A stretch of DNA of 64,000 bases, taken from positions 1 through 64,000 of the forward strand of contig NZ_SGXJ01000002.1 in the NCBI RefSeq assembly GCF_004216905.1, given 5' to 3'. The stretch's first letter is position 1, and every line of letters starts with the position of its first letter. The position numbers were made by a program, and so were the translations under genes. Below, piece after piece: positions 51,741-59,854 of this stretch. The stretch comes from Kribbella sp. VKM Ac-2569 (lineage in GTDB: Bacteria > Actinomycetota > Actinomycetes > Propionibacteriales > Kribbellaceae). The notes below the pieces were generated by a model. The model had not been told where the DNA came from, did no database searches, and worked only from the letters and a program-made list of their open reading frames with translations.

Positions 51741-52169
51741 TCCGTCCCACGACCACTGCGGGACGGACTGGTCGTCGGCGATGTCGTCGGTGTGGTGGCG
51801 GTACATCGTGTTGAAGGTCGCCCAGGCGAAGTAGTCGTGCAGCACGGACCGGGTGCGTTCGTCACCGATACCGGCCGCGATCACCGCCTCGTCGAAGCAC
51901 GCGATCGCGCGGTGGTTCATTTCGTCGTGTTCGCCGTTCCCGGCGTGCCGGCGCTGCACCGACGCCTCGTCGCCGTACGCCTCGGTGTAGGCAGGCGGTC
52001 CGCCCAGGGCTTCACCCCAGTACGCCGCCAGCCGCTCGGTGTGATCCGGCCGCGCCCCACCGTGGAACGCGTGACTGACGACCTCGTCCGCCATCACCCG
52101 CTCGTGCCACTCGGCCGCCAGCCGCAACATGCCTTCGGCCCCACCCGCCGCTTCGTAAACGGTCTCCAT
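51726..52169 (-). CDS. Truncated haemoglobin, group II-like
   Basis: This 147-residue globin shows the trHb pattern: METVYEAAGGAEGMLRLAAEWHERVMAD, then HAFHGGARPDHTERLAAYWGEALGGP with the expected proximal histidine region, and helix G/H with NHRAIACFDEAVIAAGI. It binds haem and may handle O2 or NO. The ATG at 52169 starts the family homology; a GTG nine codons upstream is an alternative. Confidence 0.82.
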   Translation of the reverse strand: METVYEAAGGAEGMLRLAAEWHERVMADEVVSHAFHGGARPDHTERLAAYWGEALGGPPAYTEAYGDEASVQRRHAGNGEHDEMNHRAIACFDEAVIAAGIGDERTRSVLHDYFAWATFNTMYRHHTDDIADDQSVPQWSWDGLGSS

Positions 52170-52215
52170 GCGGCCCAACAGTGCCGTAATCGCCACGACC
52201 TGACAATGGCCGTCC

Positions 52216-53430
52216 TCAGATGTCCTCGAGACGGCGGCGGACGAGGTCGCGTTCGGGTTCGGAGCCGGCCAGGGTGAGGGCCTGTTCGTAGGCGGTGATT
52301 GCCTCGGGCAAACGTCCGAGGCGCTGCAGCAGGTCGGCGCGGGCCAGCGCGAACGGGTGGTAGTCCTGGAGCCGGGGTTCGGCGGCCATCTCGTCGAGGA
52401 GTTCGAGGCCCGCCTCGGGGCCGTCGCGGAGCGCGATCGCCGCGGCGCGGTTCAGTGCGATCACCGGGGAAGGGTCGAGGTCCAGTAATACGTCGTACAG
52501 CTGGACGATCTGGGGCCAGTCGGTGCTCTCGAACTCGGAGGCCTCGTCGTGGACCGCGTTGATCGCGGCCTGGACGGCGTACGGTCCGGGCGGGCCGCCG
52601 GTGAGCGCGGTGACGACCAGTTCGCGGCCCTCGGCGATCATCTCGTGGTCCCAGCGGCTGCGGTCCTGGTCCTCGAGCAGGACGATCTCGCCGTCCGGAC
52701 CGGTGCGGGCCTCGCGGCGGGCGTGGATCAGCAGCATCAGCGCGAGCAGGCCGGTGACCTCGCGCGCGTCGGGGAGCAGGCGGTGCAGGATCCGGGCCAG
52801 GCGGATCGCTTCCTCGGCCAGGTCCAGGCGTTGCAGGTACGGTCCGGAGCTGGCGGCGTACCCCTCGGTGAAGACCGAATAGACCACCTGCAGTACGCCG
52901 GGCAGTCGCTCCGGCAGCTCGTCCGGACCGGGGACGCGGAACGGGATCCGCGCCTCCCGGATCTTCTTCTTCGCACGGACGATCCGCTTCGCCATCGTCG
53001 CGGTCGGTACCAGGAACGCCCGCGCGACCTCCGGCGTCGTCAGCCCGGCGAGGCACCGCAGCGTCAGCGCTCCGCGGTCCTCGGCGGCCAGCGCCGGGTG
53101 GGTGCAGGTGAAGAACAACTGCAGCCGCTCGTCGGGCAGTTCGTCCCCGGTCGCCTGCGGCGTGGAGCGGTCCGCCTCGACCTGGAGGATCGCGAGTTTG
53201 GCGGCGTACACCTGGTCCCGGCGGAGCCGGTCGACCGCCTTGCGCCGGGCGGTGGTCATCAACCAGCCGCCCGGGTTCGGCGGTACGCCGTCGACCGGCC
53301 AGTGCGTGAGCGCCGCCTCGATCGCCTCCGACGTGACCTCCTCGGCCAGGTCGAGGTCCCCGAACCGCCGGGCTAGCGCTGCTAGCAAACGGCCGCGCTC
53401 CTCCCGGAAGACCGCCTCGACCTGCTCCAT
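52216..53430 (-). CDS. ECF42-type RNA polymerase sigma factor with C-terminal TPR-like domain
   Basis: This 404-residue protein has ECF sigma region 2 (about 5-70) and region 4 (about 105-160), then a long C-terminal domain of about 230 residues (DUF6596-like, with helical pairs such as NRAAAIALRDGPEAGLELLDEM). This architecture and the adjacent YCII gene define ECF42, where the C-terminal domain replaces an anti-sigma factor. The ATG at 53430 overlaps the YCII stop as ATGA. The LLAALA segment near residue 15 holds a full copy of the CTAGC motif. Confidence 0.9.
   Translation of the reverse strand: MEQVEAVFREERGRLLAALARRFGDLDLAEEVTSEAIEAALTHWPVDGVPPNPGGWLMTTARRKAVDRLRRDQVYAAKLAILQVEADRSTPQATGDELPDERLQLFFTCTHPALAAEDRGALTLRCLAGLTTPEVARAFLVPTATMAKRIVRAKKKIREARIPFRVPGPDELPERLPGVLQVVYSVFTEGYAASSGPYLQRLDLAEEAIRLARILHRLLPDAREVTGLLALMLLIHARREARTGPDGEIVLLEDQDRSRWDHEMIAEGRELVVTALTGGPPGPYAVQAAINAVHDEASEFESTDWPQIVQLYDVLLDLDPSPVIALNRAAAIALRDGPEAGLELLDEMAAEPRLQDYHPFALARADLLQRLGRLPEAITAYEQALTLAGSEPERDLVRRRLEDI
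53372..53386 (+). repeat. CTAGC-GCT-GCTAG motif, copy 2
   Basis: The same 15-mer as at 16329, here inside the ECF42 sigma-factor gene and again encoding Leu-Ala-Ala-Leu-Ala with two CTA codons. Confidence 0.6.
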
Positions 53431-53774
53431 CAGAAGTCGGCGACCGGCCGGACGATCACCGAGCCGCCGCCGCGCGATCCCGGGCAACGCGCGGCCCAGT
53501 CGAGCGCGACATCCAGGTCCGGTACGTCGATCACGTAGAACCCGCCGAGCACCTCCCGGGTCTCCGCGAACGGCCCGTCGGTCACGGTCCGCTTGCCGTC
53601 GTTCGCGACCTCGACCCGAGTCGCAGTGACGAGGTCGGCCAGCGACTCGGACGCGACCACCACACCCGCGTCGGTGATCTCCTTGTCGAACCGCATCCAG
53701 TCCTCCGGCTCACACCCCACCGGCGTGTCCTGCAGGTCCAGCTCGCCGGCATTGATCAGCAACATGTACTTCAC
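53430..53774 (-). CDS. YCII-domain (DGPF) protein
   Basis: This 114-residue protein begins KYMLLINAGE and carries the DGPFAETREVLGGFYVID motif (about 67-84) of the YCII/DGPF family. It forms a small ferredoxin-like fold of uncertain enzymatic role. DGPF genes are the standard partners and targets of ECF42 sigma factors. The GTG start follows AGGAGG. Confidence 0.88.
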   Translation of the reverse strand: MKYMLLINAGELDLQDTPVGCEPEDWMRFDKEITDAGVVVASESLADLVTATRVEVANDGKRTVTDGPFAETREVLGGFYVIDVPDLDVALDWAARCPGSRGGGSVIVRPVADF

Positions 53775-53808
53775 GTCGTACCTCCTGTCAGCGTGTCTAC
53801 AGCATCAC

Positions 53809-53835
53809 CACGAACGGGGTCGCCTCAGATGGACA
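53809..53835 (-). promoter_or_regulatory. Candidate ECF42 promoter
   Basis: On the minus strand TGTCCA (53835-53830), 17 bases and CGTG (53812-53809) resemble the ECF42 pattern TGTCGA with a CG-type -10, each with one mismatch. It lies about 35 bases before the YCII start, as expected for autoregulation. Confidence 0.35.
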
Positions 53836-53836
53836 G

Positions 53837-53932
53837 CGCTAAGGACAGGAAGTAGTCCTCTCCAGCTGGCTACCACCGCAGCAGCCAGGCGAGGAAGGGT
53901 CCCCCACCGCGGACTACTTCCTGTCGTTAGCG
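53837..53932. repeat. Large inverted repeat in a divergent intergenic region
   Basis: Arms 53837-53858 and 53911-53932 are 22 bases long with one mismatch (CGCTAAGGACAG...TAGTCC). The 52-base interior contains CTGGCT/AGCCAG, which can form an inner stem. It lies between the divergent YCII and aldose-epimerase genes. It may be a small inverted-repeat element or a structured leader for the epimerase. Confidence 0.7.
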
Positions 53933-53954
53933 TCGTATCGGTGAGGATAGGGAC

Positions 53955-54839
53955 ATGAGCGTTCTACCTTCAGGTGAGCAGTGGGTCCTTCGCGGCGGCG
54001 GGTACGAGGGGACGGTGGTGAGTGTCGGCGGCGGACTCCGTGAGCTCACGTACGACGGGCGCCCGGTCCTGCTCGCGTACGGCGAGGACGAGGCGGCGCA
54101 TGCCGGACTCGGCCAGCACCTGTTCCCGTGGCCGAACCGCATCACGGACGGGCAGTACACGTTCGAGGGCGTCGACCAGCAGCTCTACCTGACCGAGCCG
54201 GCCCGCCAGAACGCGATCCACGGCCTCACCCGCTGGGCGAACTGGCAGCGCATCGACGACGGGTCCGATCCGTCGACGGTGGTCGCCGGGCACCAACTGT
54301 TCGGCCAGCCCGGGTACCCGCACCAGCTCGAGCTACGCCTGACCTACCACCTCACCGACCGCCTGACCGTCACCGCCACGGCCACCAACATCGGCCGGAC
54401 GTCAGCGCCGTACGGCTATGGAGCGCACCCCTACCTCAGCGTCGGCCGCCCGATCGACGACTGCATCCTCGAGTTCACCGCAGCGCAGCGCCTCGAGGTA
54501 TCCGCGGACCGGATGGCCCCGACGGGCCTGACACCGGTCGACGGAACGCCGTACGACTTCCGCGACGCCCGGCTGATCGGCTCGACCTCGATCGACAACG
54601 CGTTCACCGGTCTGAATGGCGAGTGGTCGGTGTCGCTCACCGACCCGGACAGCGGCGCGAGGTCGGTACTGACGAGTGACACGCCGTGGATGCAGCTGTT
54701 CACCGGCGAGGCGGTCGGACGTACGGCGCTCGCGGTCGAGCCGATGACCTGCCCGCCAGACGCGTTCCGCACCGGTCAGGACCTCGTCGTACTCCAGCCC
54801 GGCGACTCACACGCAACTAGCTTTCAGGTATCCGTTTAG
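53955..54839 (+). CDS. Aldose 1-epimerase family protein
   Basis: This 294-residue protein is a galactose-mutarotase-like beta-sandwich. Conserved features are HLFPWPNRITDGQYTF, NAIHGLTRWANW (with the substrate-binding histidine), GYGAHPYL (catalytic histidine region) and VEPMTCPPDAF near the end. It interconverts sugar anomers. The physiological sugar is unknown. GAGGATAGGGA precedes the ATG. The 3' end overlaps the convergent PH-domain gene by 23 bases. Confidence 0.9.
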   Translation: MSVLPSGEQWVLRGGGYEGTVVSVGGGLRELTYDGRPVLLAYGEDEAAHAGLGQHLFPWPNRITDGQYTFEGVDQQLYLTEPARQNAIHGLTRWANWQRIDDGSDPSTVVAGHQLFGQPGYPHQLELRLTYHLTDRLTVTATATNIGRTSAPYGYGAHPYLSVGRPIDDCILEFTAAQRLEVSADRMAPTGLTPVDGTPYDFRDARLIGSTSIDNAFTGLNGEWSVSLTDPDSGARSVLTSDTPWMQLFTGEAVGRTALAVEPMTCPPDAFRTGQDLVVLQPGDSHATSFQVSV

Positions 54840-55290
54840 GACCGGCGCCGTGTTCGCGGGCGACCGCTGCCAGCTGCTTGGCGGCACGGCTCGCCCGCGC
54901 ACCCTCGGCGGCCTGGACCGCGAGAATGCCGATCCGGTTGTCATCGGCATCGAACAGCTGCAGCCACGCGTCGCCCGGCCGGAACCGCAGCGCGGTGACC
55001 TCCGACCACTTCAGCGTGTACGACTTGAACACGTTCCGGATCCGCAGCCGATCCGCGTACGCCGTGACGCGCAGCGTCGTCATCCGGTACAGGATCCACA
55101 GAATCGCCCCGAAGAACGCCAGCAGGGTGAGCCGCTGGAACCAGTCGAACGACCCACGATCCTCCGGCGACAACCGGAACCAGATCACCCCGAACACGGC
55201 GATCAGCGACAACCCCATGCCCGCCGCCATACCCGCCACGATCCGCGGGTGGAACACGAACAAGCGGTCCCCTGGTTTCGTTCCGGACAT
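54817..55290 (-). CDS. PH-domain membrane protein
   Basis: This 157-residue protein has two spans (about 15-38 and 50-67) followed by a small bacterial PH-like domain (VTAYADRLRIRNVFKSYTLKWSEVTALRF, and DNRIGILAVQ). Such proteins sit next to hisG in several actinobacteria, with no defined role. It ends in the convergent epimerase gene and starts 14 bases after hisG. Confidence 0.75.
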   Translation of the reverse strand: MSGTKPGDRLFVFHPRIVAGMAAGMGLSLIAVFGVIWFRLSPEDRGSFDWFQRLTLLAFFGAILWILYRMTTLRVTAYADRLRIRNVFKSYTLKWSEVTALRFRPGDAWLQLFDADDNRIGILAVQAAEGARASRAAKQLAAVAREHGAGPKRIPES

Positions 55291-55304
55291 GGCGGCGGCG
55301 GGTT

Positions 55305-56153
55305 TCAGATCCGGCAGGCGTGGATGTCGGTGGTGAGGATCGCGCGGGCGCCGACGTCCCAGAGCTGGTCCATCAGGCGTTGCGCCTCGGCCCGCTGGAC
55401 CATGACGCGGACGGCGACCCAGCCCTGCCGGTGCAGCGGCGAGACGGTCGGTGACTCCAGGCCGGGCGCGACCGCGGTGGCGGCATCGACGTCCTCGGCG
55501 CGGATGTCGTAGTCCATCATCACGTACGTCCGCGCGATCAGGACGCCCTCGAGCCGGCGGACCAGCTGCTGCAGGCCGTTCGCCGGGACCTCGACACCGT
55601 GCCGCTTGATCAGCACCGCCTCGGACTGCAGGATCGGCTCCCCGAACACCTCGAGCCCCGCCTGGCGCAACGTCGTACCGGTCTCGACGACGTCCGCGAT
55701 GACATCCGCGACGCCCAGCTGTACGGCCGACTCCACGGCACCCTCCAAGCGCACGACCGCAGCGTCGACACCGTTCTCGGCCAGGTGGTCCTGCAGTACG
55801 CCGGCGTACGACGTGGCGATCCGCTTCCCGGCGAGGTCCTTCACGGAGTCCGCGACCCCGGGCCGCCCGGCGAACCGGAACGTGGACGAGCCGAACCCGA
55901 GGCCCATGATCACGTCCGCGTCCGCGTGCGAGTCCAGCACCAGGTCGCGGCCGGAGATGCCGACGTCGAGCGTGCCGGCGCCGACGTACACGGCGATGTC
56001 ACGCGGGCGGAGGTAGTAGAACTCGACCTCGTTGGCCGCGTCGGTGAGGGTGAGGTCCTTTGTGGTCCGGCGCTGCTTGTAGCCGGCTTCGACGAGCATC
56101 TCGGTGGCGGCTTCGCTCAGCGAGCCCTTGTTCGGTACTGCGACGCGCAGCAT
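55305..56153 (-). CDS. hisG: ATP phosphoribosyltransferase, long form
   Basis: This 282-residue enzyme starts histidine biosynthesis by joining ATP and PRPP. MLRVAVPNKGSLSEAA opens the first domain, DLVLDSHADADVIMGLGFG and DVIADVVETGTTLRQAGLEV form the PRPP-binding core, and a C-terminal regulatory domain (about 205-282) marks the long, feedback-controlled type. It follows hisE by 51 bases. Confidence 0.96.
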   Translation of the reverse strand: MLRVAVPNKGSLSEAATEMLVEAGYKQRRTTKDLTLTDAANEVEFYYLRPRDIAVYVGAGTLDVGISGRDLVLDSHADADVIMGLGFGSSTFRFAGRPGVADSVKDLAGKRIATSYAGVLQDHLAENGVDAAVVRLEGAVESAVQLGVADVIADVVETGTTLRQAGLEVFGEPILQSEAVLIKRHGVEVPANGLQQLVRRLEGVLIARTYVMMDYDIRAEDVDAATAVAPGLESPTVSPLHRQGWVAVRVMVQRAEAQRLMDQLWDVGARAILTTDIHACRI

Positions 56154-56204
56154 GGTGACTGCCCTTTCTGGGAGGTGTGAACCGGTGATCTGTGGGATGG
56201 GCTC

Positions 56205-56468
56205 CTACAGATGTCGGTACACGTCCTCGAGGTCCAGGCCGAGCGCGTGCATCATCACCTGGGCGTGGTACAGAAGCTGCGACAGCTCCTCCGCGGCCCG
56301 GTCCTTGCTCTCGTACTCGGCAGCCATCCAGGACTCGGCGGCCTCCTCGACCAGCTTCTTACCGATCGAGTGCACGCCGGCGTCCAGCGCCGCCACGGTC
56401 CCGGAACCTTCCGGCCGTGTCGCCGCCTTCTCACCCAGCTCGGCAAACAGCTCCTCAAAACTCTTCAT
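56205..56468 (-). CDS. hisE: Phosphoribosyl-ATP pyrophosphatase
   Basis: This 87-residue MazG-like helical enzyme removes pyrophosphate from PR-ATP, the second histidine step. The metal-binding motif [16 protein letters not shown] (about 37-52) and [12 protein letters not shown] are intact. It is a stand-alone hisE, as in other actinobacteria, in an operon with hisG. Confidence 0.95.
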   Translation of the reverse strand: MKSFEELFAELGEKAATRPEGSGTVAALDAGVHSIGKKLVEEAAESWMAAEYESKDRAAEELSQLLYHAQVMMHALGLDLEDVYRHL

Positions 56469-56517
56469 CGCCCGCCCAGCCTACGGGTCCCGCCCGCGCG
56501 CTCCGTCCCCAGGTCCG

Positions 56518-57210
56518 CTACCCGGACTGCGTGAGCGCCTCGGAGAGTTGCCGCGGAGCCGAGTGTGCGTCGACGTACCAGTTGTGGCGCTCGGTGAGGA
56601 GGCGCTTGACCATCGCGTAGTCGGCGGTGTCGTCCGGGGTGCGGAGGTGGTACGGCGGTGGGTAGAAGGCGTCTCCCAGGAGGGCGACGCCGTCGGCGAG
56701 GACGATGACGGAGTCCGGGGCGTGATTTCCGCCGACGTGCCGCAGTACGACGTCGGTCGGGAGCGTGAGCGTGTCGTCGAAGGTCTGGTCCGGGAGAACG
56801 ATCCGGAAGTCGGTCCAGTCGGGGACGGCGAGAGCGCGGGCGCGGAAGCTGGGGGCGAGCTTCGGGTTGGCCTCGACCTGGTCGTGGAGGTAGCGGTGGC
56901 TCCAGGGGCGGTCGGCCTCGGTTTTCAGCAGGTCGACGGCTGTGGAGTGGGCGAGCACGGTGACGTCGGGCCAGGCGCAGGCGCCCCAGGTGTGGTCCCA
57001 GTGGTGGTGGGTGTAGACGAGCCACTTCGGGGCGGGCAGGCCGGCCGCGCCAATCGCCGTACCGACGGCTCTTGCGTGCTCGGGGCTGTTGCCTGCGTCT
57101 ACGAGGACGCTGCCGCGGTCGTCCGCGATCACGGCGACGGACGGGCGGATCGCGTCGGGATCGGGGTCGTGCGGGTAGATCCAGACCCGGCCGGCCAGGT
57201 GCTGCAGCAT
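56518..57210 (-). CDS. Metallo-beta-lactamase-fold hydrolase
   Basis: This 230-residue protein has the zinc motif THHHWDH (about residues 69-75) and further ligands in GGNHAPDS and LLGDAFYPP. It is a general MBL-fold hydrolase with unknown substrate. The ATG at 57210 lies 7 bases after TATGGT (57223-57218), so a leaderless start is likely; ATG 57222 is possible. It is divergent from the P1 peptidase, with only 18 bases between the two starts. Confidence 0.82.
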   Translation of the reverse strand: MLQHLAGRVWIYPHDPDPDAIRPSVAVIADDRGSVLVDAGNSPEHARAVGTAIGAAGLPAPKWLVYTHHHWDHTWGACAWPDVTVLAHSTAVDLLKTEADRPWSHRYLHDQVEANPKLAPSFRARALAVPDWTDFRIVLPDQTFDDTLTLPTDVVLRHVGGNHAPDSVIVLADGVALLGDAFYPPPYHLRTPDDTADYAMVKRLLTERHNWYVDAHSAPRQLSEALTQSG

Positions 57211-57228
57211 GTGGCCGACCATAGCTGG

Positions 57229-58188
57229 ATGCAGAGTCCTCGGAGAGTTCGTGAACTGGGTGTTGTCGTCGGAACGCTGCCCACGGGGCCGCTCAACTCG
57301 ATCACCGACGTACCTGGGGTGCGGGTCGGGCAGACGACAATCACCGGTGACGGACTGAACACCGGGGTGACGGCGATCGTCCCGGACGGCTGGGCGCAGA
57401 CGCTGCCGGCCGCCGTTGCTGTTGGCAACGGGTACGGGAAGCTGGTCGGTTCGACGCAGGTGGACGAACTGGGCGTCATCGAAACCCCCATCCTGCTGAC
57501 CGGGACGCTCAGCACGTTCCGCGTCGCCGACGCGTTGCTCACCTGGCTCCTCGACCGCGACCCACAAGCGACCAGCCTGAACCCGATCGTCGGCGAGACC
57601 AACGACGGCTACCTCTCCGACATCTGCCGCCGCCCAATCACCCCCGAGCACGTCCACGCCGCGCTGGACACCGCCTCGGCCGACCTCCCCGCCGAAGGCT
57701 GCGTGGGAGCCGGCACCGGCACCTGCGCACTCGGTTTCAAGGCAGGAATCGGCACAGCATCCCGTACCGGCGATCACACGGTGGGCGTTCTGGTGCAGGC
57801 GAACTTCTCCGGCCTGCTGACCGTCCTCGGGCGGCCGGTTCCCGCCCAACCGATCGATGCGGACGGCAACTCCTGCATGATCGTGGTCGCGACCGACCTC
57901 CCGCTCGACTCCCGGCAACTTGGGCGGCTCGCACGCCGAGCGATCTTCGCGATGGGCCGAGTCGGCTCCGACTACGCCCCCGGCAGCGGCGACTACGCGA
58001 TCGCCTTCACCACCGCCCGTACGCCGAACTTCCCGGACCGCGACCTCCGCACACCGTTCCAAGCAGTCACCGAATCAGTAGAGGAAGCCCTCCTCAACTC
58101 CCTCACCATGGCCCGAACCACCACCGGCCCCCAAACCCACACCGCCCACGCCGTATCCCACGCCCTCATCGCGAAGCCTCAACTTTGA
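57229..58188 (+). CDS. P1-family peptidase (DmpA/aminopeptidase-esterase-like)
   Basis: This 319-residue Ntn-type enzyme belongs to the DmpA family of beta-aminopeptidases. SITDVPGVRVGQTTI and VAVGNGYGKLVGSTQVDELG are N-terminal hallmarks, followed by GCVGAGTGTCALGFKAGIGTAS. Self-cleavage would expose the serine in DGNSCMIVVATD. The ATG at 57229 is the only start in frame near the beginning of homology. The stop codon TGA is supplied by palindromic element B. Confidence 0.88.
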   Translation: MQSPRRVRELGVVVGTLPTGPLNSITDVPGVRVGQTTITGDGLNTGVTAIVPDGWAQTLPAAVAVGNGYGKLVGSTQVDELGVIETPILLTGTLSTFRVADALLTWLLDRDPQATSLNPIVGETNDGYLSDICRRPITPEHVHAALDTASADLPAEGCVGAGTGTCALGFKAGIGTASRTGDHTVGVLVQANFSGLLTVLGRPVPAQPIDADGNSCMIVVATDLPLDSRQLGRLARRAIFAMGRVGSDYAPGSGDYAIAFTTARTPNFPDRDLRTPFQAVTESVEEALLNSLTMARTTTGPQTHTAHAVSHALIAKPQL

Positions 58189-58676
58189 GAAGCCACCAAC
58201 CACTTTCGTGGCCGAGATTTGGTTGGTGGGTTCTCAAAGACGGCGGAGGCGGTCAGGGTGCCGAAGGCGAGTAGTGCGGCGGCGGTCCGGATCAGATGCG
58301 CGAGCTGCCAACGATCGCGTACGGCGGCCCAGTCGGCCGGCGGGTTCTGCACCGACCACGCGGACTGGTCCGAGTTGATCGGCAGGTTGATCGCCAGCGT
58401 CGTCGCGAAGACGACGACGAGCAACGCGACCGCGACGAGCACCACCCTCCGATCGTTGCCCCGGGCCCAGATCGCCAGCACCACGGTGGTGACGATCGCC
58501 GGGATCAACGTCACCGAGGCGAGCCGGTCCAGCGAGTCCAGCTCAACCATCCGGACCTGCGTGTAAACCGACGCCCCGAACCCACGCAACGAGTTCTCCA
58601 GCACCAGCACACACACCAGGAACCCGGCAAAGACCCCGCTGAAGAGCAGGCTCAGTCCACGAACGACCCGGGACAT
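58179..58676 (-). CDS. DUF1772-like membrane protein
   Basis: This 165-residue protein has four hydrophobic segments (about 5-25, 48-67, 75-97 and 130-150) and the DUF1772 layout seen in anthrone-oxygenase-like proteins. The motif NLPINSDQSAW...WAAVRDRWQLAHLIRT fits. Its ATG overlaps the upstream NAD(P)-binding gene stop as ATGA. The last 20 or so codons (PPTKSRPRKWLVASQS) come from palindromic element B, so the natural C-terminus may have been replaced. Confidence 0.72.
   Translation of the reverse strand: MSRVVRGLSLLFSGVFAGFLVCVLVLENSLRGFGASVYTQVRMVELDSLDRLASVTLIPAIVTTVVLAIWARGNDRRVVLVAVALLVVVFATTLAINLPINSDQSAWSVQNPPADWAAVRDRWQLAHLIRTAAALLAFGTLTASAVFENPPTKSRPRKWLVASQS
58183..58239. repeat. 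57-base palindromic element, copy B
   Basis: Arms 58183-58202 and 58220-58239 form a 20-base stem with one mismatch (CTTTGAGAA...CCACCAACCA). It shares the CCACCAACC arm, the TTTCG-GGC-CGAGAT loop and the exact length with copy A at 15046. It provides the P1 peptidase stop codon and the last codons of the DUF1772 gene. Confidence 0.8.
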
Positions 58677-59314
58677 CAGTACGCCACCCCAACCGGCTGG
58701 CAGACCGTCGCCGAAATATCTAGCGCCGCTAGCATCAGGTGCGCGACGTCCGCCCGCGAGATCGTGTACCCGCGCGCCACCGTGCCGCCGACCGCCGTCC
58801 GATAGGTCCCGGTCAGCGCCTTGTTCGTGAGTTTCGGCGGCCGCACGATCGTCCACTCCGTCGTACTGCTCATGATGTCCGCCTCCATCACCCGCAGATC
58901 GGCGTACACGTCCGCGGCGAACGCGTTGATCATCGGATAGAGCAGCCGCCGATTGAGGAAGCTCTCGTCCACCGGCACCGGCCCGAGCGGCGCGGCACTC
59001 ACCGGGACAAAGCGCCGTACCCCGGCGGCTTCCATCGCCGCCAGCATGGACCGCGTGCTCTCCGACGCGACCGGCCCGTCCTTCCGCCCGCGGGCGCCTA
59101 CCCCGGAGATCACTGCCTCGCTCCCGTCCACCGCGTCCCGCAGCGGCTCCGCCTCGGCCAGGCCGGGCACCCGGATCACCTCCAGCGCCGGGTGTTCCAG
59201 CTCGTACGCCGACGACGTACGCACCACTGCCGTCACCTTGTGCCCCGCATCGAGCGCCTGCCGTACGACGTGACCGCCGATCCCGCCCGTCGCCCCGAAC
59301 ACCGTGATCCTCAT
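58676..59314 (-). CDS. NAD(P)-binding SDR-like protein (NmrA/YwnB type)
   Basis: This 212-residue atypical short-chain dehydrogenase has the Rossmann motif VFGATGGIGGHVVRQAL (about 4-20). It has the family segments SGVGARGRKDGP and TEWTIVRPPKLTN. Proteins of this type act as NAD(P)H-dependent reductases or redox sensors. GGGAGG precedes the ATG at 59314. It is divergent from the MarR gene and co-transcribed with DUF1772. The LMLAALD stretch carries a variant CTAGC motif. Confidence 0.82.
   Translation of the reverse strand: MRITVFGATGGIGGHVVRQALDAGHKVTAVVRTSSAYELEHPALEVIRVPGLAEAEPLRDAVDGSEAVISGVGARGRKDGPVASESTRSMLAAMEAAGVRRFVPVSAAPLGPVPVDESFLNRRLLYPMINAFAADVYADLRVMEADIMSSTTEWTIVRPPKLTNKALTGTYRTAVGGTVARGYTISRADVAHLMLAALDISATVCQPVGVAY
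58720..58733 (+). repeat. CTAGC-GCC-GCTAG motif, copy 3
   Basis: CTAGCGCCGCTAGC, with a C for T in the centre, inside the SDR-like gene. It encodes Leu-Ala-Ala-Leu with two CTA codons on the minus strand. Confidence 0.55.
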
Positions 59315-59361
59315 CCCGACCGCCTCCCTGAAATCTTCTCTGTGATTCATATAGTATGGAA

Positions 59362-59376
59362 TCCGTAAGATACGGA
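59362..59376. promoter_or_regulatory. MarR-type operator
   Basis: TCCGTA-AGA-TACGGA is a perfect 6-3-6 dyad in the 81-base gap between the divergent SDR-like and MarR genes. A TACTAT/CATACT -10-like run lies next to it on the minus strand. The position suits repression of both genes by the MarR protein. Confidence 0.55.
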
Positions 59377-59395
59377 ACAGATACAGGGAGGTGAC

Positions 59396-59854
59396 ATGCG
59401 CCACCGTCGGCGGACCGGGAACGAGATCAAGGCGGCGCTCCGCGACCTGCGGATCCGGCTCGCCCTGCTCAACCACCAGGTCGGCGGCAAGCTGGCGCTG
59501 AAGGACGTCGACCTCGACTGCCTCGACGTACTCGCCCGCAGCGGCCCGCTGACGCCGAGCGCCCTGGCGCGTCAGGCCGGACTACACCCGGCGACGCTGA
59601 CCGGCATTCTCGACCGGCTCGAACGCGCCGGCTGGATCGCCCGCGACCGCGCCGGGGCAGACCGCCGCAGTGTCACCATCCGCGCCCTGCCGGACCGCGG
59701 GATGGAGGTGTTCCGCCTGTACCAGCCGATGATCGGCGCGATGGACGACGTACTGGCCGGCTACACCGAGGCCGAACTCGACCTGATCGCCACGTTCCTG
59801 CGGCGAAGTGCCGAAGCGGGCGAGAAGGCCAACGACCAGTTGGCTCAGGAGTAG
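59396..59854 (+). CDS. MarR-family transcriptional regulator
   Basis: This 152-residue winged-helix regulator has the HTH SGPLTPSALARQAGLHPATLTGILDRLERAGW (about 45-76 in family order) and wing DRAGADRRSVTIRALPDRG. GGGAGG precedes the ATG. It probably controls the divergent SDR-like/DUF1772 pair. Its 3' end overlaps the convergent WYL-regulator gene by 10 bases. Confidence 0.88.
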   Translation: MRHRRRTGNEIKAALRDLRIRLALLNHQVGGKLALKDVDLDCLDVLARSGPLTPSALARQAGLHPATLTGILDRLERAGWIARDRAGADRRSVTIRALPDRGMEVFRLYQPMIGAMDDVLAGYTEAELDLIATFLRRSAEAGEKANDQLAQE

